A stretch of 64,000 nt of DNA from Flavobacterium sufflavum (GTDB taxonomy: Bacteria; Bacteroidota; Bacteroidia; Flavobacteriales; Flavobacteriaceae): contig NZ_SACJ01000003.1 in assembly GCF_004016525.1 (NCBI RefSeq), forward strand, positions 310,001 through 374,000, read 5' to 3'. Of this stretch, positions 45,569 to 55,157 are shown in pieces; within the stretch, counting starts at the first letter, position 1, and the number at the start of each line of letters is the position of its first letter. The position numbers were made by a program, and so were the translations under genes. The notes under the pieces were generated by a model, which ran no database searches, was not told the origin of the DNA, and saw nothing but the letters and a program-made list of their open reading frames with translations.

Positions 45569-47332
45569 CTAAAAATCAAATTTATAATTACCCCCTATCA
45601 TCACCTGAAAACCTTGTACAGGATAATTCATCCATTTTTGATAAGACTTATTCGTCATATTATTCAACTTCAAAAAAGCGGTAAGCTGAGAATTGTATTT
45701 GTAACCAACATGCGAATTCAAATCAACATAACTTTTTAAAGTCATTGGCTCAGGTTGTGTTACGTAAACAATATCGGTATTCAATTGAAAATCTTTTCTT
45801 TCTCCCACATAAAACAATTTTGCTCCGGCATACCATTTTGGTGTAATATTAAAATCAATGGAAGAATTAACTTCTACAGCAGGTAAATTCCAGGCTTCCT
45901 GCTCCACACTATTTTTGTAACTGCTAAAAGTCCCTCCAAGAGCAAAGCTTACATTTTCAGAAAAATCAGCTTTCAAATTACCTGAAAAACGAAACGTTCT
46001 TACATCGTCATAAACCACCTGAAACGAATTACCATAAGCATAATCTTCATTAGCATTGTTTTCAGTGTAGTCATGACTTCTAAACAAAGCTTTGTTTCTC
46101 TCATTATTATAAGAACCCTGAATGTTATAACTCACACTGGAAGCTAATTTTCCTTTTAATCCTGCACTAATTTGGTACTGCTTGTCTGTTGGTACAATTG
46201 CTAAAGTAGGCGATAAAAACTGGTTTTCTTTCACAAAATCCATATAAGAATTTTGCTCTAAACTTCCTTCGGCTCCTGCATAAAAAATCATCAAATCCTC
46301 AACCACAGGATAAGAAACGCTCACATTTGGGTATATTAAAAATTTATTGTCAGCTCCCATTTTATCGATGCTATAAAACAATGAAGCTCCCAATTTTACA
46401 TTCCAACCGTTTTCGTTAATATTAAAACTAGGAGAAATTCCTAAATTAGTAAAACCGTATTTAACCTTGGCTGTATTGGTATCTTCATAATTTTTATCGA
46501 AAGAACCTCCCACATAATCTACAATAATATCGGTTTTCACCAATTGATCTGCTACATCAAATTGCAAAGCCGGTTTAACGTAAAATCTATTTTCAGAAGA
46601 TCCAAAACTATCTGAAAAATGACTAAATTTCATCGATGCATCTTTAAAAGCACCTTCAGTAAAATTAAGTTTTCCTCCTAAAGAAATTCCATTATACGAA
46701 TGTTTTGAATCGATACCTGCAATCAGATTATTTCTATCCCCAGGAGTCAATGCACTCCCGAAATCCATTGGCAAACCATACCAATTATAAGCTTGATTTT
46801 GGTATCCCAAATCTATATTCCATGACATTTTATCGTAATTAGCACCATAAGTCACATCCAAAGCGGTGTCATAAAACCAATCATCCAGCTCCAAATTATT
46901 GATACCACCCTGAGAAGAAAAATGACGAAACATTCCGCCTACATAATCATTATTAGCTAATTCCTGATTCACAAACAACTCAGCATTAAGCGTTCCATAA
47001 TTCCCAATTGCCAAAGTAGCATAATTATTAAAGAACTTTTCTTTAGCTTCCTTATCCACACCTTCGGCTTTTCCTTTTGCCGGTGTAAAAGTCGAAGCTA
47101 CAGGAAAAGAAAAAATAGAATATTTTATGGTTTCTTTTTTAGCATTGCCCTCATCATCAAGAACAGGAGATTCCTGAATTTTAGATGCGTCTGAAATTGT
47201 TGGTGTATAAGGTTTCACTACGTTTACCACTTCCGAACCAATGTTCTCCTCTTTTTTCTTTTGAGCAAAAGAAAATTGCAAAGCCATTAGAAAAAGGAAC
47301 AGGATTATTTTTTTTGAGAAATTAAACTTCAT
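45569..47332 (-). CDS. Outer-membrane beta-barrel protein (TonB-receptor-like)
   Basis: A 587-residue outer-membrane protein with a signal peptide at 1-23 (ending FSFAQ). A short N-terminal segment (VVKPYTPTISDASKIQES) is followed by barrel strands with turns rich in Asn/Gly (MSWNIDLGYQNQAYNWYG, FRFSGNLKADFSENVSFALG), ending YPVQGFQVMIGGNYKFDF, the C-terminal aromatic of an exported barrel. A plug domain is not evident, so a TonB role is uncertain. It is translated after the large TPR gene (52-nt gap) and the two are a recurrent pair in Flavobacteria, suggesting a joint envelope task. Confidence 0.78.
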   Translation of the reverse strand: MKFNFSKKIILFLFLMALQFSFAQKKKEENIGSEVVNVVKPYTPTISDASKIQESPVLDDEGNAKKETIKYSIFSFPVASTFTPAKGKAEGVDKEAKEKFFNNYATLAIGNYGTLNAELFVNQELANNDYVGGMFRHFSSQGGINNLELDDWFYDTALDVTYGANYDKMSWNIDLGYQNQAYNWYGLPMDFGSALTPGDRNNLIAGIDSKHSYNGISLGGKLNFTEGAFKDASMKFSHFSDSFGSSENRFYVKPALQFDVADQLVKTDIIVDYVGGSFDKNYEDTNTAKVKYGFTNLGISPSFNINENGWNVKLGASLFYSIDKMGADNKFLIYPNVSVSYPVVEDLMIFYAGAEGSLEQNSYMDFVKENQFLSPTLAIVPTDKQYQISAGLKGKLASSVSYNIQGSYNNERNKALFRSHDYTENNANEDYAYGNSFQVVYDDVRTFRFSGNLKADFSENVSFALGGTFSSYKNSVEQEAWNLPAVEVNSSIDFNITPKWYAGAKLFYVGERKDFQLNTDIVYVTQPEPMTLKSYVDLNSHVGYKYNSQLTAFLKLNNMTNKSYQKWMNYPVQGFQVMIGGNYKFDF

Positions 47333-47384
47333 ATTTCTTATTTTTTAAAAAGCAGTTCAAACTAAAAACTACGTTCTTTATTAT

Positions 47385-50300
47385 TTATTTAATTGACGAA
47401 TTGGTTTTGGCTTCTTCACCCTTGATAGCATTTAACTCCGTTTGAGCTTCTGAAACAACATCCGGGAAATCAGCAAAATTTTGAATTACACTTTCCAAAA
47501 TGTAGGTTGCCTGAAAACTGTCTTTTAAACCATAAAAGTTTTTAGCCATTAATACCAATCCTTTTGCTCCATAATAACGGTAAGTAGCGTAGCTTTTTGC
47601 TAATTTTTGAACAACAGTATTCGATGCTTCAAACTTATTTTCTTTGTTCTTAAAATAAGCGTCATAATACAGGGATTCGGCAGCAAGTTCTCCTTTAGCT
47701 ATCACAAGCACTTTGGCATAAGCCGCTTTAGCCTTAGCCCCATCTCCTGTTTGCATAGCTGAACGCGCAATGATTATTTGTGCATCACTTTTTATATTAT
47801 CATCTATTTTTGGATTATTCAACACTTTTTCAGCATAAACAACCGCATTTGCATAATCTTTCTTCTCATAATAAGATTTCATCAAATTAGCCTGTGAAAA
47901 GACTTTGTTTTGAGATAAATCAGCTTCATTTTCTAAACGCGCCAATACCGGAATTGCTTTTTCTTTCGCACCACTATCTAATAATATCTGCCCTAATCTA
48001 GCTAAAGACTGCTCAGTAAATTCGTTTCTAGGTTCATTAACAACATACTGATAATATGGAAGTGCATTGTCTTTTTGACCTTCACCATAATAGGCTTGCG
48101 CCAAATAATAATTAGCCTTCAAAGCGTGAATTCCATTTGGAAAACTCGAAAGATAAGCTCTGAAACCGGAAATAGCCTGAGCAATATAATTTTGCTCATA
48201 TTGTTTTACCGCCGATTCATAAGTATCATTATCCAAATCAGCATCGGTAACAGCAACAAAATCCAATGTTCTAACCCAGCTGGCGTACTCGCCCACTTTT
48301 CCACTATCTACATATATCAATCTTGCTGTAGCCACCGCTTCTAAAGCTTCTGGAGTTTTAGGATATTCGGCCGCAACTTTTTTGAATTTCACTAAAGCCT
48401 CAGTATTTCTGTCTGAATTATAATAAACTAATCCCTGACGCAAAATAGCTCTTGAAGTAAAAGCACTGTTTTTATATTCGCTGATTAATCGGTCGTAAGT
48501 TTTTAAGGCAGAATCCTGTTTATTAGTCGCAACATAAGTATTTGCCAATTCGAACAAAGCGTCATCGCGATAGCTCGATTTAAGATAAGCTTGTAAAAAC
48601 GAATTCAACTCTTCGATTTTTTTGTCATTTTTGCCAACAAAACCATTACAAATTGCTTTTTGATAATAGGCATAATCAGCATCTACACTTTTAAGTTCGA
48701 TTACTTTATTGTAGGCATCCATAGCCGGCCAGTATTTAGTAGTTACAAAACGACAATCGGCTAATCGCAAATAAGCATCGGTTACTCTTGTTTTATCATC
48801 TTTTACTTTATCGATAAACTTCTGAAAAGCATCTCCAGCCGAATCGTATTCTTTCAACTTAAAATAAGCATAAGCAATATTGTAATTGCTGTTTTTATAT
48901 TCTGGTGTTGCTGCTGCAGCCGACATCCCGGCAAACTGCTTGAAACTCAACAATGACTTATTGTAATCATCCAAAACATACTCAGTTTCTCCTTTCCAGA
49001 AAGTGGCTCTTGCCGTAAATTCGGCATCAATTGAATTGGCTAAAGATTTCTGGAACATCTGTAAAGCTCCGCTATAATTTCTATCGGTGTACAATTCTAA
49101 ACCGTTGTAGAATGTCACTTTTTGATAAGCCAATTTATTCTCAGGAGTTTTATTTTTTTCCAATAAAGCCAAGGCTGCTTTATAATTTTTAGAAGAAATA
49201 TAAGAATCAATCAATAATTTCTCCACTACCGGACGACTGGAATTATTTGGATATTTATTGATAAAACCCAATAAAACTGAAGGCACACTTTGGTATGAAT
49301 TTCCTAATTCATAACTCAACTTAGCGTAATTTAAATGAGCATCTTCCTGAATTGCTGCATCAAACGACATTTCGGAAGCATTTTTAAAAGCATTCAACGC
49401 CTGTTGTTTTTTATCTAATTTAAGGTAACTTTCCCCTAAATGATAATAGGCATTTTGAGCTACTCCATCTTTTCCTCCAATAATTTTATTGAATTGGGCA
49501 ATGGCATTTTCAAAATCATTTTGTTTGTAATAAGCATAACCCAATTGGTAATAATCGGTATTATTCCATTTCCCTCTTTTGCCTTTATAAGCAACCAAAT
49601 ACGGAATGGCTTCGTTGTATTTTTTTAAATTAAAATAGCTTTCGCCAATAATTTTATTCAATTCTGATTTTTCCTGGGCATTCGATTTGCCCATTGCTTT
49701 TTGTCCTAAAGCAATCGCTTTCTCAAAATTCCCCGATTTAAAACTCATATCGGCCTGATAATACGATAGTTTTTCGGCATATTTTTCATCTCCCGAAACC
49801 TGATCAAAATATTTATTGGCTTCCTGATAATTATCGCCTTCATAAGCCATGAAACCTAAATAATATTTAGCCTGAGAACCATAAACATCTGATTTCAAAA
49901 CCTTATTGAAATACGTTTTTGCTTCTTTTTTATTATTAGAACTAAATAAGCTGTACCCTTTTTGGAAATTAAATCGGTCTTTATCCTTAGCACTTAGCTG
50001 ACTTTCATCGACTTTTTCAAATCTTTTTAAAGCTTCAGCATAATTCCCCTGATTAAAGTAATAATGTGCGACCTCAACATAAGCCTGATTGCTTTTAGAA
50101 CTAGTTGGGTATCCTTCAAGGAAGTTTTCCATCAAAGCATCAGCATTGGCATGCCCTAATCGAACAGCACAGCTGGCATCATAATAAGCACAATCTGACT
50201 TAACTTCATCATCCTTAGTTACTTCTTTTACTTTTTCGAAAAGAAACTGGGCCGAAGCATATTGATTGTCTTTATACAAAGAAACTGCTCTATTATAATC

Positions 50301-50396
50301 TTTTAAATCATTAGTATATATCGATGATTTTTGTGCTAAAAGCGTAGTGGTTTGAACAAAAACCAACAAAAAGAAGAGCCAGGAAAGTTTACGCAT
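47385..50396 (-). CDS. Large periplasmic tetratricopeptide-repeat protein
   Basis: A 1003-residue exported protein (signal ending TTLLAQ) composed almost wholly of TPR helices. Clear units include NYAEALKRFEKVDESQLSAK, YNEAIPYLVAYKGKRG, DFENAIAQFNKIIGG, EYDSAGDAFQKFIDKV and DYANAVVYAEKVLNNP. Several resemble the YbgF/BamD-type repeat (YPKTPEALEAVATARLIY). It probably scaffolds other envelope proteins. It is the first gene of an operon with the barrel protein downstream. The promoter with TATATTTG lies just upstream of the ATG. Confidence 0.88.
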   Translation of the reverse strand: MRKLSWLFFLLVFVQTTTLLAQKSSIYTNDLKDYNRAVSLYKDNQYASAQFLFEKVKEVTKDDEVKSDCAYYDASCAVRLGHANADALMENFLEGYPTSSKSNQAYVEVAHYYFNQGNYAEALKRFEKVDESQLSAKDKDRFNFQKGYSLFSSNNKKEAKTYFNKVLKSDVYGSQAKYYLGFMAYEGDNYQEANKYFDQVSGDEKYAEKLSYYQADMSFKSGNFEKAIALGQKAMGKSNAQEKSELNKIIGESYFNLKKYNEAIPYLVAYKGKRGKWNNTDYYQLGYAYYKQNDFENAIAQFNKIIGGKDGVAQNAYYHLGESYLKLDKKQQALNAFKNASEMSFDAAIQEDAHLNYAKLSYELGNSYQSVPSVLLGFINKYPNNSSRPVVEKLLIDSYISSKNYKAALALLEKNKTPENKLAYQKVTFYNGLELYTDRNYSGALQMFQKSLANSIDAEFTARATFWKGETEYVLDDYNKSLLSFKQFAGMSAAAATPEYKNSNYNIAYAYFKLKEYDSAGDAFQKFIDKVKDDKTRVTDAYLRLADCRFVTTKYWPAMDAYNKVIELKSVDADYAYYQKAICNGFVGKNDKKIEELNSFLQAYLKSSYRDDALFELANTYVATNKQDSALKTYDRLISEYKNSAFTSRAILRQGLVYYNSDRNTEALVKFKKVAAEYPKTPEALEAVATARLIYVDSGKVGEYASWVRTLDFVAVTDADLDNDTYESAVKQYEQNYIAQAISGFRAYLSSFPNGIHALKANYYLAQAYYGEGQKDNALPYYQYVVNEPRNEFTEQSLARLGQILLDSGAKEKAIPVLARLENEADLSQNKVFSQANLMKSYYEKKDYANAVVYAEKVLNNPKIDDNIKSDAQIIIARSAMQTGDGAKAKAAYAKVLVIAKGELAAESLYYDAYFKNKENKFEASNTVVQKLAKSYATYRYYGAKGLVLMAKNFYGLKDSFQATYILESVIQNFADFPDVVSEAQTELNAIKGEEAKTNSSIK

Positions 50397-50416
50397 TTTT
50401 ATTTTATTTTAATATT

Positions 50417-50448
50417 CAAATATATCATATAATAAATTTTATAACGAA
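50417..50448 (-). promoter_or_regulatory. Promoter of the TPR/beta-barrel operon
   Basis: On the minus strand TTCG (50445-50448, one mismatch to TTTG), a 20-nt spacer and TATATTTG (50417-50424). The -7 element ends 20 nt upstream of the ATG. Confidence 0.5.
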
Positions 50449-50563
50449 CCCTTAATTGGTTTTATTATGAACAAATATTTTAACAGACCACAAAAAACTA
50501 GTATTTGACTATTGCTATTTCATAATTGATAATTACTTTTACGCCATAAACAAATCCTACATT

Positions 50564-51247
50564 ATGTCTCAAGCCGTACTGTCATTAAAAAATGCAACTA
50601 TCTATCAAGAAGATAAAGTAATCTTATCGAATGTTAACTTGGAAGTAAACCATGGTGAATTTCTATATATCATTGGAAAAACGGGTTCAGGTAAAAGTAG
50701 TTTAATGAAAACGCTCTATGCCGATTTACCATTGACAGAAGGAAATGGACACATTGTAGACTTTGATTTAGAAACAATGAAAGAAGATGATATTCCGTTT
50801 TTAAGACGTAAAATAGGAATTGTTTTTCAGGATTTCAAATTGTTACCGGATCGTTCTATCCAGGACAACATGCTTTTTGTACTTAAAGCAACAGGATGGA
50901 CGGATCAAAATGAAATGAATCGAAAAATAGAAGAAGTACTGGATAAAGTAGGCATGAAAAACTATGCGCAAAAAATGCCACACCAAATCTCTGGTGGTGA
51001 GCAACAACGTGTAGCCATAGCAAGAGCCTTACTTAACGATCCTGAACTTATCCTTGCCGATGAACCTACAGGAAACTTAGATCCTCAAACCAGCATTGAA
51101 GTTTTAGATGTTTTGAAAAAAATTAATGCTAACGGAAAAACCATCATCATGGCAACTCACGACTATGCTTTATTAATGAAATTCCCTTCGAAAACATTAA
51201 AATGTGAGGATGCTAAAATTTTTGAAGTAGTCCAAAGAACTGTTTAA
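50564..51247 (+). CDS. ftsE: FtsE-type ABC ATPase
   Basis: A 227-residue ABC ATPase of the FtsE/LolD/MacB subgroup. Walker A is at 38-46 (GKTGSGKSS), the Q-loop region [18 protein letters not shown] near 85, the signature [16 protein letters not shown] and Walker [13 protein letters not shown], then the switch His in [12 protein letters not shown]. The phrase [11 protein letters not shown] is typical of FtsE, which with FtsX controls peptidoglycan hydrolases at division. FtsX is not adjacent here, although in Flavobacteria the two genes can be apart. A LolD-like role is the alternative. Confidence 0.82.
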   Translation: MSQAVLSLKNATIYQEDKVILSNVNLEVNHGEFLYIIGKTGSGKSSLMKTLYADLPLTEGNGHIVDFDLETMKEDDIPFLRRKIGIVFQDFKLLPDRSIQDNMLFVLKATGWTDQNEMNRKIEEVLDKVGMKNYAQKMPHQISGGEQQRVAIARALLNDPELILADEPTGNLDPQTSIEVLDVLKKINANGKTIIMATHDYALLMKFPSKTLKCEDAKIFEVVQRTV

Positions 51248-51276
51248 TTTTTCACAATACTAAAATTTAGAATCTC

Positions 51277-52062
51277 TTGAAACAAATTACATCCATTCAA
51301 AATCCATTCATAAAATCTTTAGTATTATTACAGGAAAAAGCCAAAAACAGAAGACAAACAGGAACTTTTTTAATTGAAGGAGTACGCGAAATTTCGTTAG
51401 CCGTAAAAGGAAATTATGAAATTGAAACCGTATTGTTTTATCCTGAAATTTGCAGCGAAATTGAAGCAAAAAAATTAGCCAAATCAGCTGAATTAATCGA
51501 AATCAATAAAGACGTATTTCAAAAACTAAGCTACCGCGAAACCACCGAAGGTGTATTGGCTGTGGCCAAATCAAAATCATTACAACTTTCGGATTTAAAG
51601 CTCTCAGCCACACCCTTAATTCTGGTTGCCGAAGCTCCTGAAAAGCCAGGAAATATAGGCGCTCTTTTAAGAACCGCCGATGCCGCTAATCTAGACGCTG
51701 TAATTATTGCCAACCCCAAAAGCGATTTATACAATCCTAATATTGTTCGTTCCAGCGTAGGTTGTTTATTTACGAACCAAATTGCAACTGCAAGCACCGC
51801 TGAAATCATTTCTTTTTTAAAAGAAAAAAACATCAATTTTTACTGCGCGACCTTACAAAATTCAACAAGTTACCACACTCAGGATTATACAAAACCTACA
51901 GCCTTAGTAGTAGGAACCGAAGCTACCGGACTTACCCAGGAATGGCGAGACGCCGCTACACAAAACATCATTATTCCTATGCAGGGAGAAATCGACAGCA
52001 TGAATGTTTCGGTTGCCGCAGCCATATTAATATTCGAAGCTAAAAGACAGAGAGGGTTTTAG
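51277..52062 (+). CDS. SPOUT (TrmH-family) RNA 2'-O-methyltransferase
   Basis: A 261-residue RNA methyltransferase. The N-terminal substrate-binding domain (about 1-95) has QITSIQNPFIKSLVLLQEK and GTFLIEGVREI. The knotted SpoU domain (about 108-258) has motif 1 EKPGNIGALLRTADA, then NPNIVRSSVGCLF, motif 2 LVVGTEATGL and motif 3 IPMQGEIDSMNVSVAAAI. It is like RlmB and related 23S rRNA enzymes; the exact target nucleotide is unclear. It starts with TTG at 51277: the N-terminus fits the family and no ATG is nearby. It lies 29 nt after ftsE, probably co-transcribed. Confidence 0.88.
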   Translation: MKQITSIQNPFIKSLVLLQEKAKNRRQTGTFLIEGVREISLAVKGNYEIETVLFYPEICSEIEAKKLAKSAELIEINKDVFQKLSYRETTEGVLAVAKSKSLQLSDLKLSATPLILVAEAPEKPGNIGALLRTADAANLDAVIIANPKSDLYNPNIVRSSVGCLFTNQIATASTAEIISFLKEKNINFYCATLQNSTSYHTQDYTKPTALVVGTEATGLTQEWRDAATQNIIIPMQGEIDSMNVSVAAAILIFEAKRQRGF

Positions 52063-52190
52063 ATTGTAGATTTCAGATTTTACAATACCGACTTCGAACT
52101 AAGGACTAGGGACTAAAAACTCAAGCACTAAATTTGAAATCAACAATTCAAACTCTTGCATATATGCGAACTTATCGTTATTTTTAGAAA

Positions 52191-54425
52191 ATGAACCCTG
52201 CACTTATGACAGAAATAGATATCGAAAAAGAGAATAAAGCAATTGCTCAAGAATACAAAGAATTACTTCGTATTAGTTACCAGACCTTAACTACTGAGGA
52301 TAAAAAACTGATACGCAAAGCTTTTGACGTGGCTGTTGAAGCTCATAAAGACCAAAGAAGAAAATCAGGAGAAGCTTATATTTTTCACCCCATTGCTGTT
52401 GCCAAAATTGTCGCCTCCGAAATAGGTCTTGGAGCCACTTCAATTGCTGCCGCTTTATTACATGATGTTGTAGAAGACACACCAACTACCGTTAAAGATA
52501 TTGAGCGAATGTTCAATCCTAAGGTAGCACAACTTGTGGAAGGTTTGACTAAAATATCCATCGTACAAAAAGACATGAATGTGTCTATGCAGGCCGAAAA
52601 CTTCCGAAAAATGTTGTTGACTCTGTATGATGATGTGCGCGTAATCCTGATAAAAATAGCCGACAGATTGCACAATATGCAAACTATGGAATCTATGGAT
52701 GACCATAAACAGGTCAAAATTGCCTCAGAAACCTTATACATCTATGCGCCACTTGCCCATAGATTAGGCTTATATAACATTAAAACAAAACTGGAAGATT
52801 TAGGTTTAAAATATACCGAACCTGCCATATACAATGACATTGTCAGCAAAATAAAAGAGACCAAGGAACAACAAGATGCTTATATCAAAGACATCTCGGA
52901 TGTACTTAAAGCCTCTTTAGATGCCGAAGGAATTGATTACATCATAAAAGGACGTCCAAAATCCATCTACTCCATCCGTAGAAAGATGAAAGCCCAAAAT
53001 GTAAGCTTTGACGAAGTATACGATAAATTTGCGCTTCGAATTGTCTATAAATCAGATCCACACGACGAAAAATTTATTGCCTGGAAAATTTATTCTATCG
53101 TTACAGATCATTACAGACCCAGCCCAAGCCGATTAAGAGACTGGATTTCATCACCTAAATCAACAGGTTATGAAGCGCTTCACATTACGGTAATGGGACC
53201 TAAAGGACGTTGGGTCGAAGTTCAGGTACGTAGTGAACGAATGGATGAAATTGCCGAAAAAGGCTATGCTGCACATTACAAATACAAAAATGGAGCTACC
53301 GAAGAAGGCGGTTTGGATGTTTGGCTCAACTTATTAAGAGAAGCATTAGAAAACCCGGAAACCAACGCTATTGACTTTGTGGAAGATTTCAAAATGAATT
53401 TGTATTCAAAAGAAATCTACATTTTTACCCCTAAAGGTGATATCAAATCCTTGCCTAAAGGAGCAACATCACTTGATTTTGCATTTAGTATCCACTCCGA
53501 AATTGGAATTAAAACCCGCGGAACTAGAGTCAACGGAAAATTAGTTCCTTTAAATTACGAATTAAAAAGTGGTGACCAGGTAGAGATTATTACTTCTCCA
53601 AATCAAAAACCTACTGCCAACTGGTTAGATTATGTAACTACTTCGAGAGCAAAAAATAAGATTAGAAACGTTCTTAACGAAAACACTAAAAAGATTGCTG
53701 AAGAAGGAAAAGAAGTACTTACCCGTAAACTAAAACACCTTAAAGTCACCTTAAACGAAGCGGTGACTAATGAATTAGTTAACTTTTTTCACCTTAAAAC
53801 CAGTTTAGACTTATTTTACAGAGTGGGAATTGGCACCATCGACAACCAACAATTAAAGGATTTTGCCGCACAAAAAAGCAATACTTTAATCAATTTCTTC
53901 AAAAGCAAAATTAAGCGTGGCGGTAATACCGCTGACACCGATATCCACAGACCTGTTTTAAACAACAACTATGACATGTTGGTTTTTGGTAAGGAGCAGG
54001 ACAAATTAGATTATAAACTTTCTACCTGTTGTAATCCAATACCCGGAGATCAGGTTTTTGGTTTCGTTACCATCAATGAAGGAATAAAAGTGCATAAAAA
54101 AGATTGCCCTAACGCTATTTCTTTACAATCCAATTATGCATATCGTATTATGCCTGCCAAATGGATCGACTCTTCTCAACAAGAGTTCAAAGCCATTTTG
54201 AACATCACAGGAATGGACACTATTGGTTTAACTAACGAGTTGACAAAGGTAATTTCGAATAATATGAACGTAAATATTCAAAGTATTTCATTGAGTGGTG
54301 ACGCAGGACTTTTCAAAGGACAGCTTACGGTGATTGTACAAAATATCACCATTTTGAAAAAACTAATCGAAAACATCAAAAAAATCGACGGAATCGACCG
54401 GGTAACCAGAGTCTACAAAAATTAG
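52191..54425 (+). CDS. rel: Bifunctional (p)ppGpp synthetase/hydrolase (RelA/SpoT)
   Basis: A 744-residue long RSH enzyme that makes and degrades the stringent-response alarmone. The hydrolase HD domain (about 40-200) keeps HPIAVAKIVA and the HDVVED catalytic motif at 91-96, so hydrolysis is expected. The synthetase domain (about 245-365) has GRPKSIYSIRRKM, VYDKFALRIVY and STGYEALHITV. A TGS domain lies at 408-470 (IFTPKGDIKSLPKG), a zinc-finger-type CC site (STCCNPIPGDQV) near 615 and an ACT domain at about 666-740. Start at 52191; an in-frame ATG at 52206 is also possible. It is a single gene. Confidence 0.96.
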   Translation: MNPALMTEIDIEKENKAIAQEYKELLRISYQTLTTEDKKLIRKAFDVAVEAHKDQRRKSGEAYIFHPIAVAKIVASEIGLGATSIAAALLHDVVEDTPTTVKDIERMFNPKVAQLVEGLTKISIVQKDMNVSMQAENFRKMLLTLYDDVRVILIKIADRLHNMQTMESMDDHKQVKIASETLYIYAPLAHRLGLYNIKTKLEDLGLKYTEPAIYNDIVSKIKETKEQQDAYIKDISDVLKASLDAEGIDYIIKGRPKSIYSIRRKMKAQNVSFDEVYDKFALRIVYKSDPHDEKFIAWKIYSIVTDHYRPSPSRLRDWISSPKSTGYEALHITVMGPKGRWVEVQVRSERMDEIAEKGYAAHYKYKNGATEEGGLDVWLNLLREALENPETNAIDFVEDFKMNLYSKEIYIFTPKGDIKSLPKGATSLDFAFSIHSEIGIKTRGTRVNGKLVPLNYELKSGDQVEIITSPNQKPTANWLDYVTTSRAKNKIRNVLNENTKKIAEEGKEVLTRKLKHLKVTLNEAVTNELVNFFHLKTSLDLFYRVGIGTIDNQQLKDFAAQKSNTLINFFKSKIKRGGNTADTDIHRPVLNNNYDMLVFGKEQDKLDYKLSTCCNPIPGDQVFGFVTINEGIKVHKKDCPNAISLQSNYAYRIMPAKWIDSSQQEFKAILNITGMDTIGLTNELTKVISNNMNVNIQSISLSGDAGLFKGQLTVIVQNITILKKLIENIKKIDGIDRVTRVYKN

Positions 54426-54557
54426 TTTTTTCATAATATGCTTTATTCCAAATACTTTTTAAGTATTTAAAACCGTTTTTAAATAAAAAAAGAGGCTTAA
54501 ACTATAATTTGATTTTATTGAAAAAAAACAAAATTATCATCTTATAAGTACTTAAAC

Positions 54558-54589
54558 TTGAAAACTATTAAAATAAAAATTTATCTTTG
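54558..54589 (+). promoter_or_regulatory. Promoter of the Fur-family gene, possibly leaderless
   Basis: TTG (54558-54560), a 21-nt spacer and TATCTTTG (54582-54589), an exact consensus match. The ATG at 54596 begins only 6 nt after the -7 element, where transcription would be expected to start. Confidence 0.6.
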
Positions 54590-54595
54590 CCGAAT

Positions 54596-55093
54596 ATGAC
54601 ACTCATTTCCACAAATAACAACAAAAATCAGGAGATTGTAAAAAACGTTTTTACAATGTATCTTGAGAAAAACGGGCATAGAAAAACGCCTGAACGTTAC
54701 TCTATACTTCAGGAAATCTATGAAAGCGAAGAACATTTTGATATAGAAAATCTATATATCAAAATGAAAAACAAAAACTACCGTGTCAGTAGAGCTACGC
54801 TATACAACACTATAGAATTACTACTTGACTGTGCTTTGGTACGCAAACACCAGTTTGGTCAAAATCAGGCACACTATGAAAAATCCTATTTTGACAAACA
54901 ACATGACCATCTTATCATGACAGATAGTGGTGATGTAGTAGAATTTTGTGACCCAAGAATTCAATCTATCAAAAAGACCATCGAAGAAATTTTTGATGTA
55001 GACATCACAAATCATTCCTTGTATTTTTATGGTACAAAAAGAGTGGCAAAAACAGACGAAGAGAAAGAAGAAACCAATAACGATAACATTTAG
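54596..55093 (+). CDS. fur: Fur-family transcriptional regulator
   Basis: A 165-residue ferric-uptake-regulator-type repressor. The winged-helix domain (about 10-85) has [18 protein letters not shown] and the recognition helix [18 protein letters not shown]. The dimer/metal domain has the HDH site (DKQHDHLIM) and FCDPRI. The usual C-x-x-C structural-zinc pair after HDHLI is replaced by MTDSG, so structural zinc binding may be lost. Metal choice (Fe, Zn, peroxide sensing as PerR) cannot be fixed from sequence. I chose the ATG at 54596 over a TTG at 54587, which overlaps the promoter. It lies 64 nt before purA, possibly co-transcribed. Confidence 0.88.
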   Translation: MTLISTNNNKNQEIVKNVFTMYLEKNGHRKTPERYSILQEIYESEEHFDIENLYIKMKNKNYRVSRATLYNTIELLLDCALVRKHQFGQNQAHYEKSYFDKQHDHLIMTDSGDVVEFCDPRIQSIKKTIEEIFDVDITNHSLYFYGTKRVAKTDEEKEETNNDNI

Positions 55094-55157
55094 TTTAAAA
55101 AAGGGCGGTAAACAATTTACCACCAAAACGAATTAACGATAAAATAAAGAAATTAAA

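Noticed and set aside
47385..50396. Barrel/TPR pair as a SusC/SusD nutrient-uptake locus
   Set aside because: The barrel lacks an evident plug and the partner is a pure TPR protein without SusD-type lipoprotein or glycan-binding features; no glycan enzymes are nearby.
52063..52190. Short near-direct repeats (GGACTAGGGACTAAAAACT) before the rel gene
   Set aside because: They are too short and degenerate to call an element; probably slippage-derived intergenic sequence.
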